This document shows positions 43,025 to 54,243 of a stretch of DNA of 64,000 nucleotides, piece after piece. This DNA comes from Reclinomonas americana ATCC 50394 (Eukaryota > Jakobida > Jakobea > Jakobida). Position 1 is the first letter of the stretch; the number at the start of each line of letters is the position of its first letter. The notes beneath the pieces are model-generated. The model was not told the origin of the DNA, made no database searches, and worked only from the letters and a program-made list of their open reading frames with translations. The position numbers and the translations under genes are program-made. The DNA is taken from positions 122,973-186,972 of the forward strand of contig PS015014.1 in the NCBI GenBank assembly GCA_048213135.1. Reading direction: 5' to 3'.

Positions 43025-46000
43025 CGTTTCTTGTTGCCGACACGGTGTGCGTGGCAGTGCTCGACAATGGCCTGTCGGAGATCTCGATGGACATATCGTA
43101 CTTTTGCGACACGCTCACCTCGCTATGCATCTCGAGTCAGCACTTGACCAAGGTCTCTTCGTCCTCCTCCTCCTCTTCCTCCTCCTGTTGCGAAAGTTCT
43201 CATGCCCCGTTCGCAGATTGAGCGACTGGGCCGTCTGCCAAACCTCGTGGAGCTGTTCTTGTACGAGAACGCGATCGAGCGAGTGGAAAACCTGGAAGGG
43301 TGCCCCAATCTGCAAAAGCTGTGGTTGTACTCGAATCAGATCACCTCGTTGCGCGGCATTGAGCCGCTCGGCAACTTGCGCGAGCTGTGGTTGCAGGGTC
43401 AGTGATAGCCGTTGCCGCGTTGATGTTTGCCTCTCGCGTACACGCTCTCACACACATACAGACAACAAGCTCACGGAAGTGGAGGAGCTGGCGTACCTCA
43501 TCAATCTGCAGTCACTGGATCTCACCATGAACGAGATCCGCAGCTTCCGTGTGCTGGAGGTGCTGGCGCACCTGCCGGCGTTGCAGCACTTGTCGTTTGC
43601 CAACACGCACTTCTCGCCGTGCCCGATTGCGCTGGTGGATGAGTACGAAGACTTTGTCGTTCTCTACCTCAAGTCACTGCGCACACTCGACGGCAAGCCA
43701 ATCACCGACTCCTCCCGTGAGGAGATCAAGGACGTGTATCTGCAGAGTGCACTCCGTTTCAACGACGAGGTCGAGGGTATTAAGCGCGAGACGGCCAGCC
43801 AGTTGCAGATTCTGGATGAGAAGATTCAGATGTATCGCGATGAAGCTCGCGAGTTCTCCAACAAGCTGGGCCAGGCACTGAAGAGTTTGCGCAAGGTGAG
43901 CGGTGTGAAGCACAGCGCTGCTTCTTGATTTCTCCCCCATCTCACGCACCTTTGTGCAGGTCGTCGAAGAGGGCCGACAGGTGCTTTGCGTGCTGTTGCA
44001 GTACCTCTGACGGCAACGGTATACTGTGGCTGACACGTGCGCTTTCGTTGCAGGCACTGAGTGGAGAGATGGAGCGACTGCAACAGATTCGAGACTCAAA
44101 TTTTCGGGCGCTGGAGGCCGCCCTGCTCAACGTCGAGTCGCAGTACGAGCAGGAGGTGGAGAAGATGGTGCGCGCCGAGCGAGAGAAGATTCGAGTTGCG
44201 TGCCAGCCTGTTCCCCGTGTTCTTCCCCTCTTCTGAATTGTTGCCATGCAGCTGGAGGAAATGTTTTACCCGCGTGTGTGTGAGAGCATTGAGAGGCTGA
44301 AAGTCGAAGCGCAACTAATGCTGTCGGCCCTCTCACGTACCAACTCCACCTGTCTGGGCATGTCGGTGGACGAGAGTGCACCCGAGTACACATTTGCGGT
44401 GTCGTCGTACTCTAGACACAGCACCACCACAACGCATCGTGAGGCCGTGCGCTTGTATCGAGTGTTGAAGGTCTCGCTGGTCCAGAGTCGTGGGAGGCAC
44501 ACGCGCGATTTACTCACTCGCGCCATAGGTGTTCCAAGTGCAACACACGCTGGCGCAGGAGACATTTTCGCGCATCACTGGCACTGGAGCCGTATCCGTG
44601 CAGCGTGTGTACATGGTGGCGCCAGAACCACGGCGCTTCCGGCATTTCATCGACGTCGGACTGCAGCGATACGAAGGCGAAGTGGATGTTGCGTTTTTTT
44701 CTTCTGTGTTCTTCTGCTTGCTGTTGTTGAATGTTGCTTACGTGGTTGCTGGCAGGAACCCGATCCAATGTCGCAGTTGCGAGCGCAGCGGGAGAGCACG
44801 TACGATCGGAAACTGCATTTCTTTGTGGATCCGTTTGCCGCACTCGATCACTGGAGGTGCGATACGGTCAGCAGACACGCTCGCAACTGCGCAGTGTGAT
44901 GACCGCCTTGTTGCATGCAGATCCGGCATGACGGGAATGATTGGTGCCGGCGATGCGGATTGGGTAGAACAAAGTGCCTCGTGCCCCACTCTGTTCATGT
45001 GTCGTCTTGCGGTGCCGCACGGCTCAGGGCGCATGCAGCTGCAGTTGGAATCGGCTCACCTCGATGCAGAAGGTCAGCGACCGCACACTCTCTCCTTGTG
45101 AGGTCCGAACCTCGCGGTGCGCGACTGACGAAAAACTCTTGGTCGTTGGCAGTGCATTTTGCGGACACGAGTCGAACCAATGTGGAGGTGCTGGAGGTAC
45201 CGTTGATGGTGCATCAGTGCATTGTGGATTTTGCAGTGCAGCTGATTCCCGCCCGAGACAGCTTCCCCCCGCTGGAGGTGTGGCCCACCTGCTTTTGTCT
45301 TATCACCGCTCTCGTACTCATCACTCACTCGTTTTCCATTTTACCCATTGCTGCAGACCGACAGCTCGCTACAAGAGTACTTGATGGCGGTGGCCTTCCG
45401 TGGATACCTGCAGGAGGTACCAGTGGGCGGTCAGGAGGCTCTCACGGCCAAGTTGCGGGAGCTGGAGGCGCAGGTGGAGAGCGAATTCTGGTCATTCCAG
45501 ATTCAGATGTGGAACGAAATGGACCCGGCCACGGCCAACAAGCTGCGGGCCTACCAAACGGAGCAGCAGATGCTGGAGTCGGAACTCGAGGAGCTGCAGA
45601 CGCAGATTGCGGCTGAGCGGAGATTGCAGGAGAGTGTGCTGCTGCAAAACAAGGCGCGGAAGAAGGCCCAGACGGCAGCCGTCGGCAACGTTGGTGGCAA
45701 GTTGGGTCGGCGCGCACCAAGTGAGAAAGAGTCGGATTCCGATTCCGAATCGTCTGGCGGAGGTGTGTTGGCTGGACGCACGCCTGTTTCTCCACGCTGT
45801 GCCCTCACTGAGTCTTCTGCAGAGTCATCAATGAGAGACCCCTCGTCGCCGCCATCAGTGGCCGCGTCCCCTGTGGCTCCGGCCCCCGCTGGCAAGACCG
45901 GCAAGGCCGGTAAGACGGCCCCTGCTGCTGCTGCTCCGGCTGCACCAGCCGCTGCCGCGTCGCCAGCTGGCGCCTCTCCGTCACCACCGGCCGGTGCTGG

Positions 46001-46070
46001 CGGCAAGCGAGGTGGTGCAGCAGCAGCCGCAGCGCCGTCCACACGCGGTGGCCGAGGCCGTGGCCGGTAG
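43025..46070 (+). CDS. Leucine-rich-repeat protein, LRRC9-like (5' end in gap)
   Basis: The sequence opens inside a coding exon (FLVADTVCVAVLDNGLSEIS), with SDS22-type leucine-rich repeats following: LGRLPNLVELFLYENAIERV, LEGCPNLQKLWLYSNQITSL, IEPLGNLRELWLQ, LINLQSLDLTMNEIRSFRVL, LPALQHLSFANTHFSPCPIA, and the LRR cap YLKSLRTLDGKPITDSSREE. Coiled coils come next (EVEGIKRETASQLQILDEKI; ALSGEMERLQQIRDSNFRAL). A C-terminal domain includes VFQVQHTLAQETFSRITGTG, CPTLFMCRLAVPHGSGRMQL, NVEVLEVPLMVHQCIVDFAV and ESEFWSFQIQMWNEMDPATA, then an alanine/glycine/arginine tail and TAG 46068-46070. LRRs followed by a coiled coil and a strand-rich domain ending in a VE-F-x-x-x block resembles LRRC9, a protein of ciliated eukaryotes. 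The call is moderate. About ten short introns are present. Confidence 0.65.
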
Positions 46071-46074
46071 CACC

Positions 46075-46340
46075 NNNNNNNNNNNNNNNNNNNNNNNNNN
46101 NNNNNNNNNNNNNNNNNNNNNNNNNNNNNNNNNNNNNNNNNNNNNNNNNNNNNNNNNNNNNNNNNNNNNNNNNNNNNNNNNNNNNNNNNNNNNNNNNNNN
46201 NNNNNNNNNNNNNNNNNNNNNNNNNNNNNNNNNNNNNNNNNNNNNNNNNNNNNNNNNNNNNNNNNNNNNNNNNNNNNNNNNNNNNNNNNNNNNNNNNNNN
46301 NNNNNNNNNNNNNNNNNNNNNNNNNNNNNNNNNNNNNNNN
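46075..46340. other. Assembly gap (266 N) hiding the 5' end of the giant repeat gene
   Basis: The LRR gene ends four bases before the gap; the next contig opens in the middle of a repeat exon. Promoter, signal peptide and an unknown number of repeats of the giant gene must lie here, so the real gap is probably larger than 266 bases. Confidence 0.9.
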
Positions 46341-49300
46341 AAGAGCTTGTTGTCGCGGTGGGTGGTGTCGGACTGAGTCCGGAAGTGTACTCGGTGTGCG
46401 TGGACTATGTGGCCAACAGTGCGAGTGGCGAGTTCGAGAAAGTGGGCAGCACGTCGTTACTTGTCGGTGCGTCGGCGTGACTTGCGTTGTTGCCGTATGT
46501 TGTGTGTTGCTGAAATGGTGTTTGTGTGCAGCCGCTGCGGATACATTCGCGCCGGTGACGGTGTCGTCTGACAGTGCGGTGGCGACGGTGACGCTGAGCG
46601 GCACTGGATTGCAGCCGTCTGTCAGTGTGCGCGCTGTGCGCTTTGAGCCGCGCAGCTCGTGCACGGCGACCACGGCCGGTGCACCGGCTGGAACGGTGAC
46701 TGCGGTTGGCACACAGACGGCCAGTGGAGATCTTCGTACACTGGCGATTGTTGTGGGTGGCAGCGGCCTGCCACCGTCCAAGTACTCGGTGTGTGTGGAT
46801 CTCACAGCCAACGACGTCAATGGCGCATTCAGTCGTGTGAGCAACTCGACTCTGCTTGTCGGTGAGTGTTGTTATCCTTCATTCATAATGTGCGAGAGGG
46901 AATACGCGAGGGAGTGAGGAATCTGACCCTCTGTGCTTGTGTGTCTGTGTGTGTGCGTGCGCAGCATCTGTGAGTGGCTTCAGTCCGGCAACCGTGCGAC
47001 GCAGTGTGGCATCGGAGATTGTGACGATCAGCGGTGTGGCACTGGACGCGAGTCTGAGTGTGCGAACTGTGCGCTTCGAACCCGGTGAAGGATGCACGTC
47101 GACGACAAGTGGTGCTCGTGCGGGCACAATTGTGGGAGGCGGCGCGCGTGTGAGCAGCAGCGATCTGTCGGAGATGACAGTGGTGGTTGGAGGCACTGGA
47201 CTGACGGCCAACGAGTACTCTGTGTGTGTCGACTTTGTGTCGAGCAACTCGACAACTGGTGCCTTTGTGCGAGCGGGAAGCACACGACTGCTTGTTGGTG
47301 AGTGTGTATTGTATGTGTGTGTTGTTTGTATTGCGCTTGGTACGAGGTGCTCACTGCGAATACAACGCAGCGTCGTTGACGGACTTTTCTCCAATGACGT
47401 TGCTCATGTCGACTGCGTCCGAGCGCATCACTGTCTTCGGTACTGCGCTAAATATCCCGACTAGCGTCCGCAAAGTTCGCTTGGAGCCAGCGGCCACGTG
47501 TACCAGTGCGGAAGCAGGAGCAACTGCTGGCACAGTCGTTGCTGTTGGAGCAGTGCAGGATATCAGTGGCAACAACACGGCTTTGCAAATCGACATTGGT
47601 GGCTCAGGCCTGCCCGCTGGCTCCTATAGCTTGTGTGTGGATTTGGCAGCAAATGCCGTTGCTGGGTCGTATGCAAAAGTTGGCAGTTCGCTGCTCCTTG
47701 TCGGTGTGTTGTCTAGAGATGTTGTCAACATGGTGTCTTCTGCCTCAGTGTTTTGTTCCCTTGTCTCGACTAGCCTCTGCGGCATCATTCAGTCCGGTAT
47801 CGGTCCTGGAAAACGCCGGTACTGCTGTGGTAACTCTCACTGGCGTCGCGCTGTCGCCCACCGTCAGCGTGCGTACCGTCCGCTTTGAGCCTGCGGCGTC
47901 GTGCACCAGTACAGTGGCCGGTGCCACGCCCGGCACCGTGACAGCTACTGGCGGGCTGACTGCCCTCAACAGCAACGCCAATCTGCAAGTTTTGATTGGT
48001 GGTGCTGGCCTTCCGCCTGCTCAGTACGTCGTGTGCTTGGATGTTAGCGCCAATCCGGCGAGTGGGAACTTTGTGCAGGTTGGAAGCAGCAAACTGCTCT
48101 CCGGTACGTGACGTCGTGTCTTGGATAGCTCTCTCTTTGTGCTGATCGTATTCTTCTTCTATGCATTTTTGCGACAGCCCATGTCACCTCGTTCACGCCG
48201 CTTGCGATGTTAGCATCTTCACCATCGGCGACCGTAACAATCACTGGCATTGCTGTCGGATATCTCACAAGTGTTCGCCGAGTCCGCTTCGAACCGTCGG
48301 TGACGTGCACCGCAGCATTTGTGGGAGCGACGGCGGGAACGGTAGATGCTGCCGGCCCGTTTTCGACTGCCAGCGACCTTACGTTCATCACTGCGGGAGT
48401 TGGTGGTTCGGGTCTTCCGCCGGCCGAGTACTCGGTCTGTGTTGATTTCACTGCCAACGTCGCCGCGGGTAGCTTTGTGCGCGTGGGAGCGGCCATTCTC
48501 CTTGTCGGTGCGTCTGTTATCTGGTGCAGTAGAGTGCTCGCTGGTTTGTCGGTTTTGCTCACGAACAGTTCTTTCCTTTTTATAGGTGGTGCCACGAGCT
48601 TCAGTCCGACGACAGTGATTGCTGCGAGCGCCGCTCAGATAGTAACGATTACGGGAGTCGGTTTATCGGAGACGCAGAGTGTGCGTGCAATCCGATTCGA
48701 GCCCAGCCTCGACTGCACCCTGTCCGGCGGAGGGGTGGTGTCTTCGCAGATGGCCAGTGCTATCAATCGATTGACGCTGACGGTGACCGTGGGTGGTGCG
48801 GGCTTGGCGTCCGCGCGGTATGCTGTTTGTGTCGACTGGCTGGCAGTCGCTCCTGGAAACCCACTGACCCGCGTTGGATCGGCCGAGCTTCTTGTGGGTG
48901 AGTTGCTCCTACACCGGGGTGCTGTATTAGGGTAGCGAAAACGGTTGATGACTAATTTGTTTTCCGCTCTTTCACGACGTGCAGGCTCTGTCAGCAGTTT
49001 CAGTCCGATTACCGTGTTGGCACTGTCCAACGCGGCAACCGTCACTGTTACGGGTATTGCTCTGTCGTCGACCTCCAGTGTGCGCCAGGTCCGTTTCGAA
49101 CCAGGCAGTGCGTGCACAATGACGACTGCTGGCGCACAAGGTGGAACTGTTGTGGCCGCTGGAGCGTTGGCAAACAACGCAAACTTCACCACTCTCACGG
49201 TCACTGTTGGTGGAACGGGTCTCCCCAGCGGCGAGTATTCAGTTTGTGTGGATCTCACTGCATATCCGGCCGTCACCGGGGGCTTCCTTCAGGCGGGTAG

Positions 49301-52300
49301 CGGAACCCTCTTTGTTGGTACGTGCAGGCTCTTGCCGCCCAGCTGCTTTGTACTGGCGCAGTATTCATTTTGTGTTCTTTTGGCAGCATCCGTATCGTCG
49401 TTTTCGCCAGCCACTGTGCTACAGACAACAGCCTCGGCATCCGTTGTCGTCACCGGCTTGGCACTGCATGCGACCTTCACGATCAGAACAGTGCGCTTCG
49501 AGGCGCAGAACGGGTGCACGGCAACAACGGCCGGAGCAATCGGTGCTGTGGTCGCCTCCGGTAGCATTAGTAACAATGGCAGTCGAACCCAGTTGACGGT
49601 TGTGGTGGGCGGAAGCGGCCTCCCTTCTGGCGCCTACTCCGTGTGCGTTGACTTTGTGGCCAATGCTGTGCCGAACTTTGTGCGCGCCGGTTCTACGCTT
49701 CTGTATGTTGGTGTGTGCGCTGCGCTCTTTGCTTTTTTTTTTGCTCTATTCATCGAGAATGTGGTACTCACACCGGTGTACTTTTTCTTGCGCACAGCAA
49801 GCACCACTGNNNNNNNNNNNNNNNNNNNNGAGTGCCTCGTTTTCGTTCGCGCAAGTCTCTTCCACGCTGGTGGTCGTCCGTGAGTAAGCTGCCTTTTTTT
49901 TGGTGCAGCGACAATTGTGTGTCTCATCCTGCGCGTGATCACAGCATCTGTGTCCTCCTTCCAGCCGACGCTCTTGCCACCCAGCGACCCCGCGTCGGTG
50001 GTGACTGTGAACGGGTCTGGGCTAGCTCTCACCAACGTGGTCCGTCTCGAGTCGGGCATGACGTGTACGCCTGCCGGCGGTGGCCTGTTGACCACGGTTA
50101 ACTTTGTTGACGGGACGGCATCGCAAATCCGTGCAGTGGTGGGCAATGCAGGTCTCTCCCCCGGCATCCACAGCGTGTGCATTCAGTTTGCCGCTTCACC
50201 GCTTTTCACGTTTACCAAAGTCGGCTCCACTGAGATTGCTGTCCGTGAGTTCTACCCCCACACGTGTGGCTTCACATATGGTGCGTTGACAGCTGACATG
50301 TCTTATCATTTGTGTGCTTTTTTCGTTTTCACAGCCACGGTGGCCTCGTTTGCCTATCGCACGGTGCGCTCAAACGACGCTTCGGCAAACATTGTGATTG
50401 CCGGTGCGGGTCTGGGCATGGAGAATGTCGTGACGTTGCAGAGTGGAAGCACGTGCGCAACGTCAGGTGGTCCCGTGGCCACCACTGTGACCGGCGTGTC
50501 CATGGACGCGACTACGTTGTCGGTGCAAATTGGCGGAAGCGGTGTGCCTGCTGGCACTTATTCTGTCTGCATTCGCTTCCGATCGAATGTGAATTCAGTC
50601 AAGGTGCCAGGCACGCTGTCCTCCACTGGTGAGTGCTAGTAGCGTCCGTGCTCTTTTCTTGTGGTATCCAGTTTGCGCCCCCTAACGTTGCATTGCGCAC
50701 TGGCTTGTAGACGCGCGAATCACGGCGGTGACTCCGCTGGCGGTACCTGCCAGCGAACCCTCCGCCATTCTCGTCGTAACCGGCTCGGCATTGTCGTCTA
50801 CCAATGTGCTATCGCTTTCAACGACCGCCGATTGCTCCACCGACTTGCTTCCCATGACGCTCACCACCAGCAGCTCGACGTCGCTGTCGGCACAAATTGG
50901 TGGTACCGGCCTTGCTGTCGGCGTCCCCTACACATTGTGCGCGCAGTTCACAACAATCGACGATACGATTCCTGCCGGCGTGCCGACAATCACTGCAGGT
51001 TCAGTGCGCCGCTGCCTTGCTCTGCTTTGTGCGCTTCTCACGACCTCCGTTCTTGCACTTTCTCGCGCTTCGAATGCAGCGGTGACAAGTGGCGTGTCGC
51101 CAACGGTGTTTGTTGCTGATGGTGCCAACCGTGCGCTCGTAGTAACCGGACAGAACATGGACCGGGCTCGTGATACAATCAGGCTTATTCCGCGATCGTC
51201 GTCTTGCTCGACTGCTGCGTCGACTGCGGTCGGCACTGTCACTGTGAGCGTTGCGGGTGCCTCGGGTACGCAGCTTGATGTGACACTCGCTGCCACCTCT
51301 AGTCAAGCAGCATCCACCACCTTGTATGCGTTGTGCGTGCGCTACTCGGCTACCACTTGGACTGACGAGCAGTGGTGGCCGTTTGTCCCTGCTACAGGTG
51401 GCAATGTGACCGTCGGTAAGTGCATTGCTGTCCCATCGCTTCCCCCTGTGTCTGTGTGCGCGTGCGCTCAGTGCGTGTCGTGCACACTCTGTGCGTAGTC
51501 GCTGCCACCGCCATTGCGCCGTCTGTGTCGCCGCTGTTGCCAGGCAATTTGGCCACAATTACGATCGGCGGCACTGGCTTGTCGGCTGGTGACGCGCTGT
51601 CCATTGTGATTTCATCCACACCGTGTGCGGGAACCACACTCTCTAGTGATGTTGCTACAACGCTGCAAGTCGTCGGCAGCACCATTGTTGTATCGTTGAC
51701 CGGTGCAGCGCCGACTGCGGTTCCTGGCCAGACATACCGCGTGTGCTATCTGCCCACCGGCTCCGGCACAATTGAAGTCGGAACGGTGGCCAACGGTCAG
51801 CTGTTGACGTTTGGTGCGTACCTACATGCTCCCGTCGTCGCCTGTCCTTCATTACGCATTTAGGCAAGCTCACATTTTTTTGTTGATTCCTGCAGCACAA
51901 ACCACATCTCTGAGTCCTGTGGCAGTGGTGGCCGACAACGCCGCCAAGCGCATTGCAGTCAGCGGAAATGGACTCGACAAGAGCCGCGACTCATTCGCCC
52001 TCACCTTGCAGTCGACAAACTGCTCTGCTATCTCAGCCACGGCGGCGCTTACCACTGTGTCGGTTGTGAGGACTGGCGGTGGTGCCACCGGCACATCTCT
52101 CGACGTCGACATCACTGTGGATCCTGCAGCGACCGACGGACCGTTGATATCATGGAAGCTGTGTGTGCGTCATGCGCTCTCGGGAACCTCTTGGTTCGAG
52201 TTTGGCCCTGTCGGCGGTGGCAACCTGACTATTTGTGCGTCGTGTCTCGACGCTGCAATGTCTCAGGTGTTACGAGTCTCCCCCTCACCTCTGCTTTTGT

Positions 52301-54243
52301 GCGTCTTCTTCGCGCAGCTGCTGGTCGCTCGTTTTTGCCGACTTCAATTGTACGCTACCTGCTCACGTCTCGCACCGTCGCGGTGAGCGGCAACGGAATT
52401 GCGGGTGCCGATGTTGTGTTTGTATCGACGTCGACGGACTGCACCGCGAGCTCGCTGACTTCGGCACTGGATGTGTCGTTGACGACCAGTGCGTCGTTGA
52501 TTACCATTACTTTCCTTCCTGCTGCTGCGAACGCGGTACCCGCGGCATACAAACTGTGCGCGAAGTCTGCGGGTGCCACGCTGTACGGTGAAGTTGCTGC
52601 TGGAACGCAGTTCCTTGTCGGTTTGTGCTCTTTTCATTTTGTTCCTGCGGCAACCATGGTGATGTTGATGCCAAACACACAACGATGTTTTGCGCAGAGG
52701 ATCTGACGGGCTTCAGTCCGCGCGTGTTTGTGGCCGACGGTTCCTCCAAGACGATGACTATGGCCGGACAGTCGCTGAACAAGAACACTGCTCAGTTCCG
52801 CTTGATTCCACGCTCAGATACTTGTGTGGCGGGCACCACCACCGTCGGCTCGCTGGTGACTGATGCCAATGGTCCAACGGGCACTGCACTCCGCGTACTG
52901 GTTACGCTGCCGCTGCAAACTCCACAAACGCAACTGCAACTGTGCGTTCGCCAGTGCAACGTGTGCGTGTGGGACCCGGTGAACGTGGCCGACGGCAACT
53001 ATGTGGATGCTGGTATGTCATTTCTTTTCGTGCACAATATTTCGTGCCTCGGGCCGGTGACTGCTCACTCGCTCCCGATTGTGTGTGTGCACACAGTGAC
53101 GGTCACCGCATTCGGTCCCGATGTGCTTCCGTATTTGCAAACCAACAGCACTTCGCCGTTCACCATTACGGTGGCCGGTGCTGGATTCGCCGCTGGCGAT
53201 GAAGTGTTCTTTGTTCCGTCATCGTCCTCGTGCACTGGAACCGCAGCGCCAGCAAACGCCGCCGTCACGACTACGGCACTGGCTGGAGGCTTCTTGACCG
53301 TGACCCTCCCAGTTCCCATTCAGGCCACCGCCGGTGCACAGCGACTTTGTGTGCGTCCTGTGCCGCGTATTGACGGCTCTGCCGCCGAGTTGGGTGAACC
53401 GGCTGCTGGGCGCTTTTTTGTACTAGGTATGTCGTGGGTCACAGTATCATCACACTCATGTCCATCATTGCTGACCTTTTTTGTTCGTCGACAACCGTAC
53501 AGCTGAGGCCAGCGGAATGTCTCCGCGGAAGATTGCCACTGACGGCAAGGTGTATCCGCTGACCGTGCTCGGCAGTGGACTGGATGCCACGCGAGACAAG
53601 TTCAAATTCATTGACCGCGTCCACGACGGAAGTGACTGCAGCGTAGCGCCGTCTGTTGGTGGCCTGTCGTATACCAGCGGAAGTGGCAACAGCCTCGTGT
53701 TCGGTTTCAATATCACCACGGCTCCGCTGGACGTGGCACTCTTCCGCATGTGCGTCCGTCACCAGACGCAATATGTCAACGGCACGATGGCGCTCAGTCC
53801 GTGGTACACCTTCCGAGTGCCCACGGACGGAGACTTCGAATCGTTCTTCTTGCAAGTCGACGTGTCCACTGGCGGCGGTGAGACGCCATCGATCATCTAC
53901 GTTGGCCTCCCGATCACCATCAGCTGGCTCTGTAACGACATCTCCCTCACGACAGTGGTCATTCGGGCAGTCACCGACACCGACACGTTCATTATCACGC
54001 CAAATGCTCCCTCCGTGTGCGACTCCAAGACGATCAACACGTACGTGTGGGTGTTTGACCTGACGACATCGATGAGCGTCGACAATCCGGACGACAACAG
54101 CAGTGCTTTTGCTGCTGTGCGTTCCACGAGTGACGCAAGGCGGGAGCCGCTGCGACCGCGTGGAATCAGCCTGGGCGATGCTGTGACAATCTTTGTGGCA
54201 GCAAGCTCAGGAAGCACCGGAGTGCCGAATCTGACGGTGGCCG
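46341..54243 (+). repeat. Array of about 20 one-exon protein repeats (R0-R19)
   Basis: Exons: R0 46341-46466 (partial), R1 46532-46861, R2 46965-47297, R3 47371-47703, R4 47774-48103, R5 48178-48507, R6 48586-48897, R7 48985-49317, R8 49387-49710, R9 49798-49879 (truncated by a 20-N gap), R10 49945-50244, R11 50335-50628, R12 50711-50998, R13 51080-51415, R14 51499-51813, R15 51896-52234, R16 52318-52620, R17 52697-53012, R18 53097-53426, R19 53503-54243 (repeat plus extension). R1-R8 share VRFEP, AGTV and YSVCVDF. R13, R15, R17 and R19 share an RDxF/RLIP motif and a LCVR end; R14, R16 and R18 share A-GD-VFxV-SS and a GEVAAG end. Introns are 60-110 bases. Confidence 0.9.
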
